DNA of 64,000 nt from Candidatus Saccharimonadota bacterium (GCA_017431725.1 JAFRKN010000014.1:1-64000); one strand, 5' to 3'; numbered from the stretch's first letter, positions 31,880 through 42,051 are shown. Notes: generated by a model not told the origin, from the sequence alone. Made by a program: numbers and translations.

Positions 31880-33736
31880 CTAACTACCCACTAAACACCT
31901 AATAGAGTAGCCGTAGCCCTTACTGTTGACATACGTACCTGGGTAGATATGCGTGCTATCCAGACCCAGGTAGTAGCTACTGTGGTTATAATCCGCAGTA
32001 GACGACCAATAGTACCCATCGAAGCCCCTAATACCCACTGACGACCCATAGGCGTAGCCAGAGTAGAGAAAGTTGTTTGGGTAAGTTCTATATATTTTAG
32101 ACATATCTGCACCAGTAGGAGTGGTACTAGAAGTTGCATTTGTTCCTGTACCACCAAGTTGAATATCTAAATAAGAAAATCCGCCAGTAGCAGCTCCTTT
32201 ACCAGAACTTCTACCATATGGTAATTTCCAGCCAGTAGGACATAGCGAGGTATTAGCGGCTTCTGAAGGAGTAAAACCATTAGCGTCAGTTGTAGTAGTA
32301 TTGTAATATTTAGTATTAGCCATAGCTGCTGCCCAAGTGTAATAGTTGCCATAGGAATAGATGTTTTGGCCAGTGCTAGTCATGTTATTAGTATTTACAT
32401 TGGGGTTAATGGTGCTATTAGTATTAGTATTGTCGTTACGGTATCTAGGCATGCGATAACCTGGAGAGTTAGTAGTGCCGATATCAGAAAGGGTAGCACC
32501 ATTAACTCCAGCGATGTCACCACTCCCGTCAGATTTATACAGAGTGTTAGCGGTAGTGACATTGGAGAAGTTCGCGGTTTCCGGTTGAGCTAGGCCAGAG
32601 AAGACTCCACCAAAGGCTCCATTATTATTTTGGGTGTTCATTGGGGAGATATTGGCGGTATAGTCTAATCTGAGGTTCTCTATCATCCAACAATTACCAT
32701 CAGCTAGTTTAGCTACGGCGTAGGTATTTTCATCACGAATATCAGTAAGGGCGGTAACTTGGCCGCTATTTAGGCCAGCACAGCCAGACCAGTTTTGGAG
32801 ATAACCGATAGATTTAACCCAAATAGCATAAAGAGGCATGCCAGCAGAGGAAAGAGCGGAGAAGGTGATATCTTCGTTCGGGCCATAGCTAGTGCCAGAA
32901 TAGTCGTATTCTGTATTCCAACCGGCAAAGCCGTAACCTGGTCTTTTAAAGTTGGAAGCCCAAAGGGTAGTAGAAGTGGCGGAAGTACCCACGTTTTGAT
33001 CGCCCATAGTGTCGGTAACGCCACTAGCATTAGGAACGTAACAAATGAGACCAGCAGCGCAGTTGGTAATGGGTGCGACTGGCGCACTAGAAGAAGGGTG
33101 AACAAGAGTGTATTTGACCTTGCCGCTATAAATGTCGGCGGTTTGGGTGGGAGAAACATAAACGGCATAGGTGGTTTCGAGCTGAGAACCGGTGGTAGTA
33201 TCAGTAGCAGAAGGATAAGAAGCAACTTTGGTAGAAGTAGATGGCACGGCGTGATAGGCTGTGAAATTATTCGGGTTGGTACTTTCAATAACTGGAACAT
33301 AGCTAGAACCAGCAGAAGTAAGTTTCATGGCCCAATTGGAATTAGCACCATTTATGGCTGTGCCGGTAGCGATAGTTTGGCCAGTATTAATACCATTTAA
33401 AGTTGTAGTGCCATAAGTATTGTTAGTATAACCAACAGCATAAATGGCATAACCGGAGGAATCATTGCAAACTACTTTTAGAGTGGTTTTGCCAATGCCG
33501 TTGGGATAATAGCTATTACTGCCGGAATAAATACCATTGGGAACGGTGCCGGTGTGTGGAGTATTAACGATGCCAGAAACAGTGCAAGCGTCGGCAACAG
33601 TGACAGAAGCGGTGGCAGTAACCGTAGTGTCGGCTTGGACCCTAGCCGAAGACAAAAAAGTGAAGGAAAATATACTAAAAATAACTAAACTGGCTGCGAT
33701 GCAAACAGACGCATTAACTCTAAATAATCTAAGCAT
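31880..33736 (-). CDS. Secreted FISUMP-domain surface protein with InlB-type repeat
   Basis: This 618-residue protein has a signal peptide (~residues 1-36) and an N-terminal beta-rich region with Thr/Ser-rich stretches (~37-215). One InlB_B/Listeria-Bacteroides-type repeat follows (FKRPGYGFAGWNTEYDYSG, ~262-308). The C-terminal FISUMP-like domain (~311-618) shows AKLADGNCWMIENLRLDY, SLCPTGWKLPYG, YYWSSTAD and GYSIRCLVG. Such domains are found in secreted, often adhesive or carbohydrate-associated proteins. GAGGA precedes the ATG and TGCTATAAT (-10 at plus 33768-33773) lies upstream. No anchor is visible at the C-terminus. Confidence 0.8.
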   Translation of the reverse strand: MLRLFRVNASVCIAASLVIFSIFSFTFLSSARVQADTTVTATASVTVADACTVSGIVNTPHTGTVPNGIYSGSNSYYPNGIGKTTLKVVCNDSSGYAIYAVGYTNNTYGTTTLNGINTGQTIATGTAINGANSNWAMKLTSAGSSYVPVIESTNPNNFTAYHAVPSTSTKVASYPSATDTTTGSQLETTYAVYVSPTQTADIYSGKVKYTLVHPSSSAPVAPITNCAAGLICYVPNASGVTDTMGDQNVGTSATSTTLWASNFKRPGYGFAGWNTEYDYSGTSYGPNEDITFSALSSAGMPLYAIWVKSIGYLQNWSGCAGLNSGQVTALTDIRDENTYAVAKLADGNCWMIENLRLDYTANISPMNTQNNNGAFGGVFSGLAQPETANFSNVTTANTLYKSDGSGDIAGVNGATLSDIGTTNSPGYRMPRYRNDNTNTNSTINPNVNTNNMTSTGQNIYSYGNYYTWAAAMANTKYYNTTTTDANGFTPSEAANTSLCPTGWKLPYGRSSGKGAATGGFSYLDIQLGGTGTNATSSTTPTGADMSKIYRTYPNNFLYSGYAYGSSVGIRGFDGYYWSSTADYNHSSYYLGLDSTHIYPGTYVNSKGYGYSIRCLVGS

Positions 33737-33830
33737 TTTTATTTATCCTCATCGTGATTATGTATTTATTATAGCACAATTATTTTGGATGAAAATAGTT
33801 TTAGTAAGAAAAATATGCTACAATTTAAGT

Positions 33831-34757
33831 ATGGGTGGGGCTGATACTATTGAAAAAATCCGGAAAAGAATCAGGGCCTGCGATTATCTTGCAACCGCAC
33901 AGCTTTTTTTGCAAGATAATTTTTTGTTGGAACGACCTTTGGAATTTCATGATATAAATCCGCGATTGCTAGGACACTGGGGGACTTGTCACGGAATTAA
34001 CGTGGCTTATGCAAATTTAAAAAATCATTTTAAAGATGATGTGGATTTTACTTTGGTAGTGGGGCCAGGTCATGGCTTCCCGGCACTCCAGGCAAATTTA
34101 TTTATTGATGGGGAATTAAAAAGGTTTGAGCCCGGTTTGACTTTAAATGAAAAAGGAATAAGATATCTTTGCCGGAACTTTTCTTGGCCAGATGGGTTTC
34201 CGAGCCATGCTAGCCCTTTGACACCAGGCGTGATTACAGAGGGTGGGGAGCTTGGCTATGCGCTAGCAAACGCTTACGGATTGGTTTTGGGGCACCCAGA
34301 AAAAACAGTGGCAGTTTTGATTGGTGACGGAGAGTTGGAGACTGCAACGGCCCTAGATTCTTTGAATTTGAAAAATTTACTAACGGGAGCTAAAAATGGT
34401 CGGGTGCTACCAATTTTGCATTTAAATGGTTATAAAATTTCGGCGCCGACGATCTATGCGCGAAAATCGGAGAGGGAATTAAACGAGCTCATCCGCGGAT
34501 TTGGGTTTACGCCAGTTTTAATTGATGGCGAAGAGACCGAAAAATTTCAAGAGCTTCTAAATGCGGAGATTGAAGCGCCGTTTTATATTCTAAAAACCGA
34601 AAAAGGTTTTGGAGGGCCGAACCGTTTTCAGATGTCGCACCAGATTCCGTTAAAAAATCCGAAAACGGATGAAAAGGAGCTGAAGGCTTTGGAGAGTTGG
34701 CTGAGATCTTATAATTTTGCAGAATTATTTGATAAGGTGAAAGGATTTAGATGGTAG
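33831..34757 (+). CDS. Phosphoketolase, N-terminal (thiamine pyrophosphate-binding) subunit
   Basis: This 308-residue protein matches the first domain of xylulose-5-phosphate/fructose-6-phosphate phosphoketolase: GHWGTCHGINVAYANL, VVGPGHGFPALQANLF, SHASPLTPG, ITEGGELGYALANAYG, the ThDP motif GDGELETATALDSLNLKN, and ILHLNGYKISAPTI. The enzyme cleaves xylulose-5-phosphate with phosphate to acetyl phosphate and glyceraldehyde-3-phosphate. Usual phosphoketolase is one ~800-residue chain; here it stops at the inter-domain linker. TACAAT (33819-33824) with TGC is 6 nt before the ATG (leaderless). Longer frames starting near 33537 are not supported. Confidence 0.9.
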   Translation: MGGADTIEKIRKRIRACDYLATAQLFLQDNFLLERPLEFHDINPRLLGHWGTCHGINVAYANLKNHFKDDVDFTLVVGPGHGFPALQANLFIDGELKRFEPGLTLNEKGIRYLCRNFSWPDGFPSHASPLTPGVITEGGELGYALANAYGLVLGHPEKTVAVLIGDGELETATALDSLNLKNLLTGAKNGRVLPILHLNGYKISAPTIYARKSERELNELIRGFGFTPVLIDGEETEKFQELLNAEIEAPFYILKTEKGFGGPNRFQMSHQIPLKNPKTDEKELKALESWLRSYNFAELFDKVKGFRW

Positions 34758-35923
34758 TAGAACGCGTCACGGAACCTGGTAAAGAAAAATTTTCGCCGGC
34801 GGAAAAAATCGGAGAATTATTGGCAGCAGAATTTAAAAAAGACCCGCATTTTTACTTTTTTTCACCAGACGAAACCACGTCGAATAAATTTGACCAAATT
34901 TTTGAAGTAGAAAAAAGAGCTTGGGCGCTGGAAACGGAAAGTTGGGATTTGCCAGAAAGCGAAAATGGGCGAATCGTAGAAATGCTATCGGAAAATGTTT
35001 TGTTTTCGGTAATGACAGGGCATTTGATGAATGGCGAGCAAGCGATGATGGGGAGTTATGAAGCGTTTTTCTCAATTATTTTGGCACAAATTTTACAACA
35101 AATGAAATTTATAAAACAAGCGAAAAGAGTGGCTTGGCGTAAGGCTTTACCAGCGGTAAATTTACTTTCCACCTCAACTTGTTGGCGGCAGGATCATAAC
35201 GGTTTTACACATCAATCGCCGGCTTTAATTTCGGCACTACTTGGTGTGCCATCAAATTTGGTAAATTGCCTTTTCCCGGTGGATGACGTGGCAGCAGAAG
35301 AAGCGTTTAAATTTATGTTGAATTCAAAGGATGTTGTAAATCTTACAACATTTAATAAAAACGAAATGCCGAGATATATCGATTCGCACCATGCAAATTT
35401 CCAATTTGTAAACGGAGGGGCGTCAATCTATGAATTTGTGTCAGACAAAAACCCAGATTATGTCTTAGCAGCAGCGGGAGATATTGTAACGCATGAAACG
35501 ATTCAGGCAATCAAGATTTTGAAAGAAGATCTGCCAGAAATTAAATTGCGCTTTGTGGGAATTAATAGTTTGTCTTATCGCGCCATTGGTACAACAAAGA
35601 ATAAATTGACTAAGGAAAAATTTGGGGAATTATTTACCAAAGATAAGCCAATTTTAGCGAATTTTCATGGTTATCCAGAAACTTTGGAAAATATTTTGGA
35701 AAATTATACGGAAAGAAGAAGGTTGAGAGTGCATGGTTTTAATGAAGAGGGGTCCACTACCACACCATTTGAAATGTTGAGAAAAAATATGGCGTCGAGA
35801 TATGATCTTGCGATTGATATTGCGAGAGTGGAAAAAAGAGAAGATTTAGTATCGAAATACCAAGCCATTCTAGAGCAGAATCATTTACATGCTCTAGAAT
35901 ATGGCGAGGATTTAGTTAAATAA
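34751..35923 (+). CDS. Phosphoketolase, pyrimidine-binding and C-terminal subunit
   Basis: This 390-residue protein supplies the second and third domains of phosphoketolase: FFSPDETTSNKFDQIFEV, GRIVEMLSENVL, GSYEAFFSII, TCWRQDHNGFTHQSPALIS, then FHGYPETLENIL, LRVHGFNEEGSTTTPFEML and YDLAIDIARVE. The ATG overlaps the end of the first gene (ATGGTAG), so the halves are translated together and should assemble as a heteromer. No residues appear lost except for a shorter linker. It ends 1 nt before the convergent PBP gene. Confidence 0.9.
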   Translation: MVVERVTEPGKEKFSPAEKIGELLAAEFKKDPHFYFFSPDETTSNKFDQIFEVEKRAWALETESWDLPESENGRIVEMLSENVLFSVMTGHLMNGEQAMMGSYEAFFSIILAQILQQMKFIKQAKRVAWRKALPAVNLLSTSTCWRQDHNGFTHQSPALISALLGVPSNLVNCLFPVDDVAAEEAFKFMLNSKDVVNLTTFNKNEMPRYIDSHHANFQFVNGGASIYEFVSDKNPDYVLAAAGDIVTHETIQAIKILKEDLPEIKLRFVGINSLSYRAIGTTKNKLTKEKFGELFTKDKPILANFHGYPETLENILENYTERRRLRVHGFNEEGSTTTPFEMLRKNMASRYDLAIDIARVEKREDLVSKYQAILEQNHLHALEYGEDLVK

Positions 35924-38632
35924 CTATTCGTCGTCTTCATCTTGGTTTTGGCTGGGGGCAAAAGTCATTTCGGCAGAAGCCATGTAGCCGGCGGTGTCGG
36001 AAATGGTAAATTTGATGGAACTATCAGTGTTTTTAAGGGTGTAGCCGCTGATGACGCCATCACTACCTAACGAGATGCCACTTTGTTCGACGCCGTTAAC
36101 ATAGAGAGTATAGCCGGCGATATCATAGGTGCCACGTTTGATGGTGGCGATAATGCTTTTACCACTAAAGGAAAGAGAGAGACGCGGTGGTTCGTAATCA
36201 CAAGTATCGCTAGTGTCGCGATCATAAGGCTCGGGTACGTTGTAAACGTCGTTGCCAGTCATAGGATCGGTGACTTTGGTGACTTCGACTTCGATTTTGT
36301 ACTCTTCTGGCGTACAAGAAGAAGCGAGGAGGTGATTATAGCGGTTGAAAGTAAGGGTTTCTTTAGCAATACCAGAATTTTTGGAAACATTATACCAACT
36401 TGGCCAAATGTCGGTTTTACCATTAACGGTTAGAGTTTTGAGGCCGGCTGGTCGAATTGGAGTATCGCCAGTTTTCCATTTGCCATCTTGGGCATAAACG
36501 TCTTTGTGGACGGATTCCATATAATTATTGACAACGCGACGGACAATGGTGTTGTCGGAGTTTCTGAGACCGGAACCATCGTGATTACCATTCCAAACTA
36601 CTGTAGAAATAGCGGATGAGAAACTAATCATGAGAGAATCTTTAGTAACGTTGGAATTAGCGGTGGTGGTGGTACCGGTTTTGGAGGCAGTTTCAACACC
36701 TGGCACGATAAAGCCGAAGGCGTAAGATTGAGAGCCCCAAACGAGTGAAGCCCGAGCCACTGGATCGTGAAGAATATCCCAAATCATGTAAGCAACTTGG
36801 TCGTCTACAACGCGTTCGCCTTCATCGTCGGTCCAACTTTCGATAACGTCGCCAGCACTATTTTTGAGCTCAAGAACATAAGTAAGTTCTTTGAAGGAGC
36901 CACCACGTGCAATGGAAGCATAGGCATTGGCGTGTTCGGTGAGGCGGATATTACAACCGGAACCAATGGCGATAGAAAGACCATAACCTTCGCGGTCGTC
37001 GCAATAGGATTTTTCGCCGAGTTTGTGGGCAATTTCAAGGGAATTGTCTATACCATTGATATAAAGGGCTTTGACGGCGGGAATATTAAGGGAATTGGAA
37101 AGGGCTTGGCGAATGGTAACATTGCCATAAAATCTGCCGGTGTAATTATTAAGACGACAAGAGCTGGTATTACCAGCACAATAGATGCTATTAATATTTT
37201 CATCTTTTAGAACGGTGCCTGGCGCGTAATTGATACCTTCGCGTTGCATAAAGAGCGGGGTGTAGTCGAGAATTGGCTTGATGGTGGAGCCGGGTTCGAG
37301 AAGAGAGTTGGCGGCATTGTAGGAGCCGTAGGTAGCATTGTTAAAATCTACGGAGCCAACCATAGCAATAACTTGAGAGGTTTCAACATCAAGTGAAGTA
37401 AGGGCAATATTGTCGGAGCCGTTGATATAAAATAGGCTGGAGCCAGCAGCAACGGCAGCTTCGGCGGCTTGCTGAGCACGGTAGTCGAGAGTAGTAGTGA
37501 TAGTCCAACCGCCCGCGCGCATCGTAGAAATACCGTATTTTTCTTCTAGCTGAGATTTAACTTCGAGCACAAAATGAGGAGCTAATAAATTGGCATATTG
37601 ACTGGATTCGGGTTGAATGGTGTCGAGAATGGCCACCTCTTTGGCTTCGGCGGCTTCTTCTTTGGTAATATAACCCATCGAAACCATGTCGTCGAGAACT
37701 TTGTGCTGACGTTCGATTAGCATTTCGTTGCCATAGACATTGTAGGGATTGAGGACGCCTGGATTATTAGGAATGGCGGCAAGGAGTGCAGACTCGGCTA
37801 AATTTAAATCTTTAGCGGATTTGCCAAAATAGGTCTTGGCGGCAGACTCAACCCCATTGCGCCGACCACCATAAGGTGATTGATTGAGATACATGGTAAT
37901 AATTTGCTCTTTGGAATACATCCGTTCAAGCTCAATGGCCAGAATCAACTCTTTGATTTTGCGGTTGAGACCGCCACGATTGGCGCTGGAGGCCTCATCG
38001 GAGAAATAAACCTGTTTGATGAGCTGCTGGGTGAGGGTGGAGCCACCTTGAACACCTTTGCCAGAAAGGGTGGCAAGCGTAGCACGCACCAGAGCGCCAA
38101 AATCAACGCCCATGTGGTTGTAGAAATTTTTGTCTTCGATAGCAACGGTAGCTTCATACATATATTCGGAAATATCATCCTTGTCGACGACGAGACGATA
38201 ATCTTCGGTGCCAGTGTCTTTCCAAAGCACTACGCCGTTGCGGTCTAAGTAGGTATTAACGGTTTCGGAAATGGACATTTCATCGAGACGAATTTGATCA
38301 AGATCTTTTTTATAATAAAGGAAGAGGCCGCCAATAAAAATAATTAAAAGCAAGAAACAAGCGGCAAAAAACTTAAGAATGGCTTTTTGACCGCGCCAAG
38401 AAAACCACCATTTAAAAACGCGCTTAGGATGAAGTCTGGCAAAAAAGCGCTTAACTGGCTCTTTGGGTAGTTTGGCCAGCTCTTCGGCTCGACGACGCGA
38501 GTCGGCTTCCTTCTTTACTCGATGATTATAAGCTAAACTTGAGTAAAGATTCATATTTTTAGTCGCAGTTTTTTTTGAGGTTTTTTTGGCTTTTTTGAAC
38601 GGCAAAATAACCTCAGATTTCTTTTTCTCCAT
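35924..38632 (-). CDS. Class A penicillin-binding protein (glycosyltransferase/transpeptidase)
   Basis: This 902-residue protein has a basic cytoplasmic N-terminus and a membrane helix (~residues 84-106). A GT51 domain follows (ATVAIEDKNFYNHMGVDFGA with catalytic Glu, QGGSTLTQQLIKQ). The transpeptidase domain has the active-site EPGSTIKP (SxxK), SNSLN (SxN) and SKTGTTT (KTG), and a long C-terminal extension with beta-rich segments ends in an acidic tail. It polymerises and cross-links peptidoglycan outside the membrane. The minus-strand TATAAT (plus 38639-38644) is 6 nt from the ATG. It is divergent from murJ. Confidence 0.95.
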   Translation of the reverse strand: MEKKKSEVILPFKKAKKTSKKTATKNMNLYSSLAYNHRVKKEADSRRRAEELAKLPKEPVKRFFARLHPKRVFKWWFSWRGQKAILKFFAACFLLLIIFIGGLFLYYKKDLDQIRLDEMSISETVNTYLDRNGVVLWKDTGTEDYRLVVDKDDISEYMYEATVAIEDKNFYNHMGVDFGALVRATLATLSGKGVQGGSTLTQQLIKQVYFSDEASSANRGGLNRKIKELILAIELERMYSKEQIITMYLNQSPYGGRRNGVESAAKTYFGKSAKDLNLAESALLAAIPNNPGVLNPYNVYGNEMLIERQHKVLDDMVSMGYITKEEAAEAKEVAILDTIQPESSQYANLLAPHFVLEVKSQLEEKYGISTMRAGGWTITTTLDYRAQQAAEAAVAAGSSLFYINGSDNIALTSLDVETSQVIAMVGSVDFNNATYGSYNAANSLLEPGSTIKPILDYTPLFMQREGINYAPGTVLKDENINSIYCAGNTSSCRLNNYTGRFYGNVTIRQALSNSLNIPAVKALYINGIDNSLEIAHKLGEKSYCDDREGYGLSIAIGSGCNIRLTEHANAYASIARGGSFKELTYVLELKNSAGDVIESWTDDEGERVVDDQVAYMIWDILHDPVARASLVWGSQSYAFGFIVPGVETASKTGTTTTANSNVTKDSLMISFSSAISTVVWNGNHDGSGLRNSDNTIVRRVVNNYMESVHKDVYAQDGKWKTGDTPIRPAGLKTLTVNGKTDIWPSWYNVSKNSGIAKETLTFNRYNHLLASSCTPEEYKIEVEVTKVTDPMTGNDVYNVPEPYDRDTSDTCDYEPPRLSLSFSGKSIIATIKRGTYDIAGYTLYVNGVEQSGISLGSDGVISGYTLKNTDSSIKFTISDTAGYMASAEMTFAPSQNQDEDDE

Positions 38633-38719
38633 ATAGTTATTATAGCATTATTATTTTATAAATGGAAATTTTTATAATGTCAGTTAATTTATAATAAAAT
38701 AGTATGTTAAAATGAAAAT

Positions 38720-40366
38720 ATGCGACGGTTTAGATTTAGATTTAGGTCGGTAGTGCAACTAGCGAATATTAAATTGTCGGTAAAGTCGGCGGCAATTGTG
38801 CTGGCTAGTTCAACTTTAATTTCAGCACTTCTAGGATTATTTCGAGACCGTTTATTAAATTCTTATTATCTTGGGACTTATCCAACGGGGATTGATGCTT
38901 ACACAGCGGCTTTTACCATCCCAGATTTTATGTTTTTCATTTTGACATCGGGAGCACTAGCGGTTTCTTTTATACCAGTTTTTAATCAACGTTTGGCAGC
39001 AGGAAATAAAAAATCAGCTTGGGAACTTTCATCGAGTTTATTAAACCTTTTTGCTCTTTTGACGCTCCTTACCAGTATACTAATTATGATTTTTGCAGAT
39101 CCGCTGATTAGATATATTGTAAGCCCAGGCTTAGATGAATCTGGAATGGTGCTAGCCATTAATATGACTCGGGTGATTGCAATCAATCCATTTTTGTTTT
39201 CGATTGCAACGGTTTTAACTTCGGTGCAACAGGCAGTAGGGCGATTTGTGTTTTATGCTTTCGCGCCGGCGATTTATAATATTGGTATTATCATTGGCAT
39301 TACTTGGTTTACAGGGGGAATAAATTTGTTTGGATTGCAAATTTTTGAAGGGGGGATTATGGGGGTGGCGATTGGGGTAATTTTGGGAGCAGTGATGCAA
39401 TTAATTGTGGCCCTCATTGGACTGTTTGGGCTGGGAATGGATTATGAATTTAAAATTTATTGGAAAAATCAGGGATTTCGTTCGATTTTGAAATTACTCC
39501 CGGCACGGTCTTTGGATCAGGGGATCGATTATATTAACGGAATTGTCAACACTAATCTTTCATCGAGAATGGGCGTGGGGGCGGTGCGGTCGTTTAACCA
39601 AGCTTCGGCCCTGCATCAAATGCCAATCAATTTAATTGGGGTGGCGATTTCGACAGCTTTTTTTCCGAAATTAACAGAAGAACTCGGCGGCGGAGACAAA
39701 AGAGAATTTTATAATACTTTTAGGCAAGCTCTCAGAACGATTATTTGGATTGCTTTGCCGGTAGCAGTAATTTCGTTTTTTGCACGAGGTTATGTGGTAA
39801 GCTTTATTTCTAATATTGGCAATAACGACAGTAATGGAACAATTGCTTCTATACTTGGGATGTTAACTATTGCGATTTTTGCAAGATCAATTTTCCATAT
39901 CGCTTCACGCGGTTTTTATGCTTTTCAGGACACTAAAACACCGTTTATAATTTCGATCGTGGCGGTGGGTTTGACGATTTTGATGTCAATCATATTTTAT
40001 TTGGCGGGTTGGGGGGTGGATGGGCTAGATATTGCGCAATCGATTGGAGCGTTGATTGAAATTATAATATTATTATATATATTACAGAAGCGTTCAGGAA
40101 ATGAACTACTAGATGAAGGGTTTTGGCGGGCCTTTCTAAGAATGCTTTTTGCGACGGTAATTACGGGATGCGTAGCATTTTCGATGACAAAATTTGTGCC
40201 ATTAATGATTACCGATACTTCACTCGTGATTACGATTCCAAAATTCTTGCTAATTGCTACAGTCTCGACGGTGGCTTATCTTTTGGCAAGTTATTTTTTG
40301 AATTTAAAAGAGTCCAAGCCAATTTTTAGATATTTCAAAAAAATACTCTTTAAAAATGTAAAATAA
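38720..40366 (+). CDS. murJ: Lipid II flippase MurJ
   Basis: This 548-residue polytopic membrane protein has the MurJ/MviN features: an Arg-rich start, LLGLFRDRLLNSYYLG, AYTAAFTIPDF, SGALAVSFIPVFN, and LLPARSLDQGIDYINGIVNT. About 14 helices are expected. It moves lipid II across the membrane for the PBP encoded divergently. TAAAAT (38708-38713) with a TGT extension is 6 nt before the ATG, with no ribosome site. Confidence 0.93.
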   Translation: MRRFRFRFRSVVQLANIKLSVKSAAIVLASSTLISALLGLFRDRLLNSYYLGTYPTGIDAYTAAFTIPDFMFFILTSGALAVSFIPVFNQRLAAGNKKSAWELSSSLLNLFALLTLLTSILIMIFADPLIRYIVSPGLDESGMVLAINMTRVIAINPFLFSIATVLTSVQQAVGRFVFYAFAPAIYNIGIIIGITWFTGGINLFGLQIFEGGIMGVAIGVILGAVMQLIVALIGLFGLGMDYEFKIYWKNQGFRSILKLLPARSLDQGIDYINGIVNTNLSSRMGVGAVRSFNQASALHQMPINLIGVAISTAFFPKLTEELGGGDKREFYNTFRQALRTIIWIALPVAVISFFARGYVVSFISNIGNNDSNGTIASILGMLTIAIFARSIFHIASRGFYAFQDTKTPFIISIVAVGLTILMSIIFYLAGWGVDGLDIAQSIGALIEIIILLYILQKRSGNELLDEGFWRAFLRMLFATVITGCVAFSMTKFVPLMITDTSLVITIPKFLLIATVSTVAYLLASYFLNLKESKPIFRYFKKILFKNVK

Positions 40367-40384
40367 CTGATATAATAAATAAAT

Positions 40385-40672
40385 ATGGAGATAAAACGCG
40401 AGGACATAATACATCTGGCTGAACTCTCAAATTTTTCGTTGTCGGAAAAAGAAATTGAGGGGTTGGGAAAAGACTTACAGGAAATTATTAAATACATTTC
40501 TCAATTAGACCAGTTAGACACGAACAATATTGAGCCGACTTATCAGGTGTTTGACTTGGAAAATGTTTGGCGTGAAGATGAAATTGTTGAACAAGAAGCA
40601 ACGCGCGAGGAACTATTAGCTCTAACAGTAGAGCAAAAAGATCATCAAATTAAAGTGCCAAAGGTTTTATAA
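40385..40672 (+). CDS. gatC: Asp/Glu-tRNA(Asn/Gln) amidotransferase subunit C
   Basis: This 95-residue protein begins IKREDIIHLAELSNFSLSEKEIEGL and contains LDTNNIEPTYQVFDLENVWREDE, typical of GatC, which stabilises GatA-GatB. TATAAT (40371-40376) is 8 nt before the ATG. Its stop shares a base with the gatA start. Confidence 0.94.
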   Translation: MEIKREDIIHLAELSNFSLSEKEIEGLGKDLQEIIKYISQLDQLDTNNIEPTYQVFDLENVWREDEIVEQEATREELLALTVEQKDHQIKVPKVL

Positions 40673-42051
40673 TGAAAGTCGCGAATAAAAAGGTTACAGC
40701 CGAAAGATTAGTGAGGGACGCTTTAGAAAAAGCCAAGTATTTTTCGGATTATCATATTTTTACATTTTTGAATGAAGAAGTGGCAATCAAGAAGGCAAAA
40801 GAAATTGATAAACGAATCGCGAAAGGTGAGAAAGTTGGAAAATTAGCGGGCGTGCCTTATGCTTTAAAGGATAATTTTTTAAGTCCAGAGGGAGAAACAA
40901 CGGCTTCGGCGCATATTTTGGAAGGATTCACCGCCCCAGTAACGGCAACCGCAGTAGCTAAATTGGAAGCCGAGGGAGCAATCATGATTGGACGAACCAA
41001 TCTTGATGCTTTTGCACATGGTTCGACAACGGAAAACTCCTATTTTGGGCCGACTTTAAATTCTCATGATAAAACGAGGGTGGCGGGAGGTTCGTCTGGG
41101 GGTTCGGCAGTAGCGGTAGCGTTAGATATTGTGGAATTTGCCACCGGAACAGATACAGGCGGTTCAATTCGTCAGCCAGCTTCCTTTAACGGAGTATATG
41201 GCCTGAAGCCAACTTTTGGCACAGTTTCGCGCTATGGAGTGGTAGCGATGGCCTCATCGACGGATTGCATTGGCTTTTTTACTAAAACGCCGGATGATAT
41301 GAATCTTTTGATGTCAATTGCGGCTGGGCAAGATCCGAAAGATATGACGACGTTACCAGATTATTATGATGAATCTGAGACAAAATCCCAGAAGGATAGT
41401 TTGCGAATCGGTGTGATAAAAGAATTCGACAACGATTCGGTTAGTCCGGAAATTCGAGAGGCGCTGAAAAAGAAGGTTGAATTATTAAAAGCGAAGGGGC
41501 ATGAGATAGTTGAGGTAAAGATGCCGAGTCTAAAATATGCTTTGGCGGCTTATTATATTATTGTGCCGGCAGAAGTAGCGTCAAACTTATCACGACATGA
41601 TGGAGTGCGTTATGGTTTTCGCTCGGATAAATCGGCAGATTTGAAAAATTTGTATGAAAATACGCGAAATGAAGGATTTATGCCGGAAAATAAACGGCGC
41701 ATTATGATTGGAAATTTCGTGCTATCATCTGGATTTTATGATGCATATTTCTTAAAAGCAGCAAAGGCACGAACCCTAATCGTAAAAGAATACGAAAAAG
41801 CGTTTTCGAAATGTGATTTTCTCTTGGCGCCAGTAACACCAAATCCGGCCTTTAAATTGGGCGAAAAAATTGGCGACCCAGTGGCGATGTATCTTGAGGA
41901 CATGATGACAGTTTCATTAAATCTCGCAGGAGTACCAGGCTTAACTATTCCGGCGGGGGAAACGAAGGAAGGCATAGCATTGGGATTGCAATTGATTGGG
42001 CCGAGACAAAGTGATAAAAACTTAATTCAATTTGCAAAGGAATTAGCATAA
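40672..42051 (+). CDS. gatA: Asp/Glu-tRNA(Asn/Gln) amidotransferase subunit A
   Basis: This 459-residue amidase releases ammonia from glutamine to convert mischarged Glu-tRNA(Gln) or Asp-tRNA(Asn). The amidase signature is complete: catalytic Lys in VPYALKDNF, then TENSYFGPTLN, and GGSSGGSAVAVA with the Ser pair, followed by GTDTGGSIRQPASFNGVYGLKPT carrying the nucleophile Ser. It is coupled by one-base overlaps (TAATG) on both sides. Confidence 0.97.
   Translation: MKVANKKVTAERLVRDALEKAKYFSDYHIFTFLNEEVAIKKAKEIDKRIAKGEKVGKLAGVPYALKDNFLSPEGETTASAHILEGFTAPVTATAVAKLEAEGAIMIGRTNLDAFAHGSTTENSYFGPTLNSHDKTRVAGGSSGGSAVAVALDIVEFATGTDTGGSIRQPASFNGVYGLKPTFGTVSRYGVVAMASSTDCIGFFTKTPDDMNLLMSIAAGQDPKDMTTLPDYYDESETKSQKDSLRIGVIKEFDNDSVSPEIREALKKKVELLKAKGHEIVEVKMPSLKYALAAYYIIVPAEVASNLSRHDGVRYGFRSDKSADLKNLYENTRNEGFMPENKRRIMIGNFVLSSGFYDAYFLKAAKARTLIVKEYEKAFSKCDFLLAPVTPNPAFKLGEKIGDPVAMYLEDMMTVSLNLAGVPGLTIPAGETKEGIALGLQLIGPRQSDKNLIQFAKELA

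Noticed and set aside
33537-33830. N-terminal extension of the phosphoketolase subunit
   Set aside because: The extension is antisense to the FISUMP signal peptide and contains the promoter of the phosphoketolase gene.
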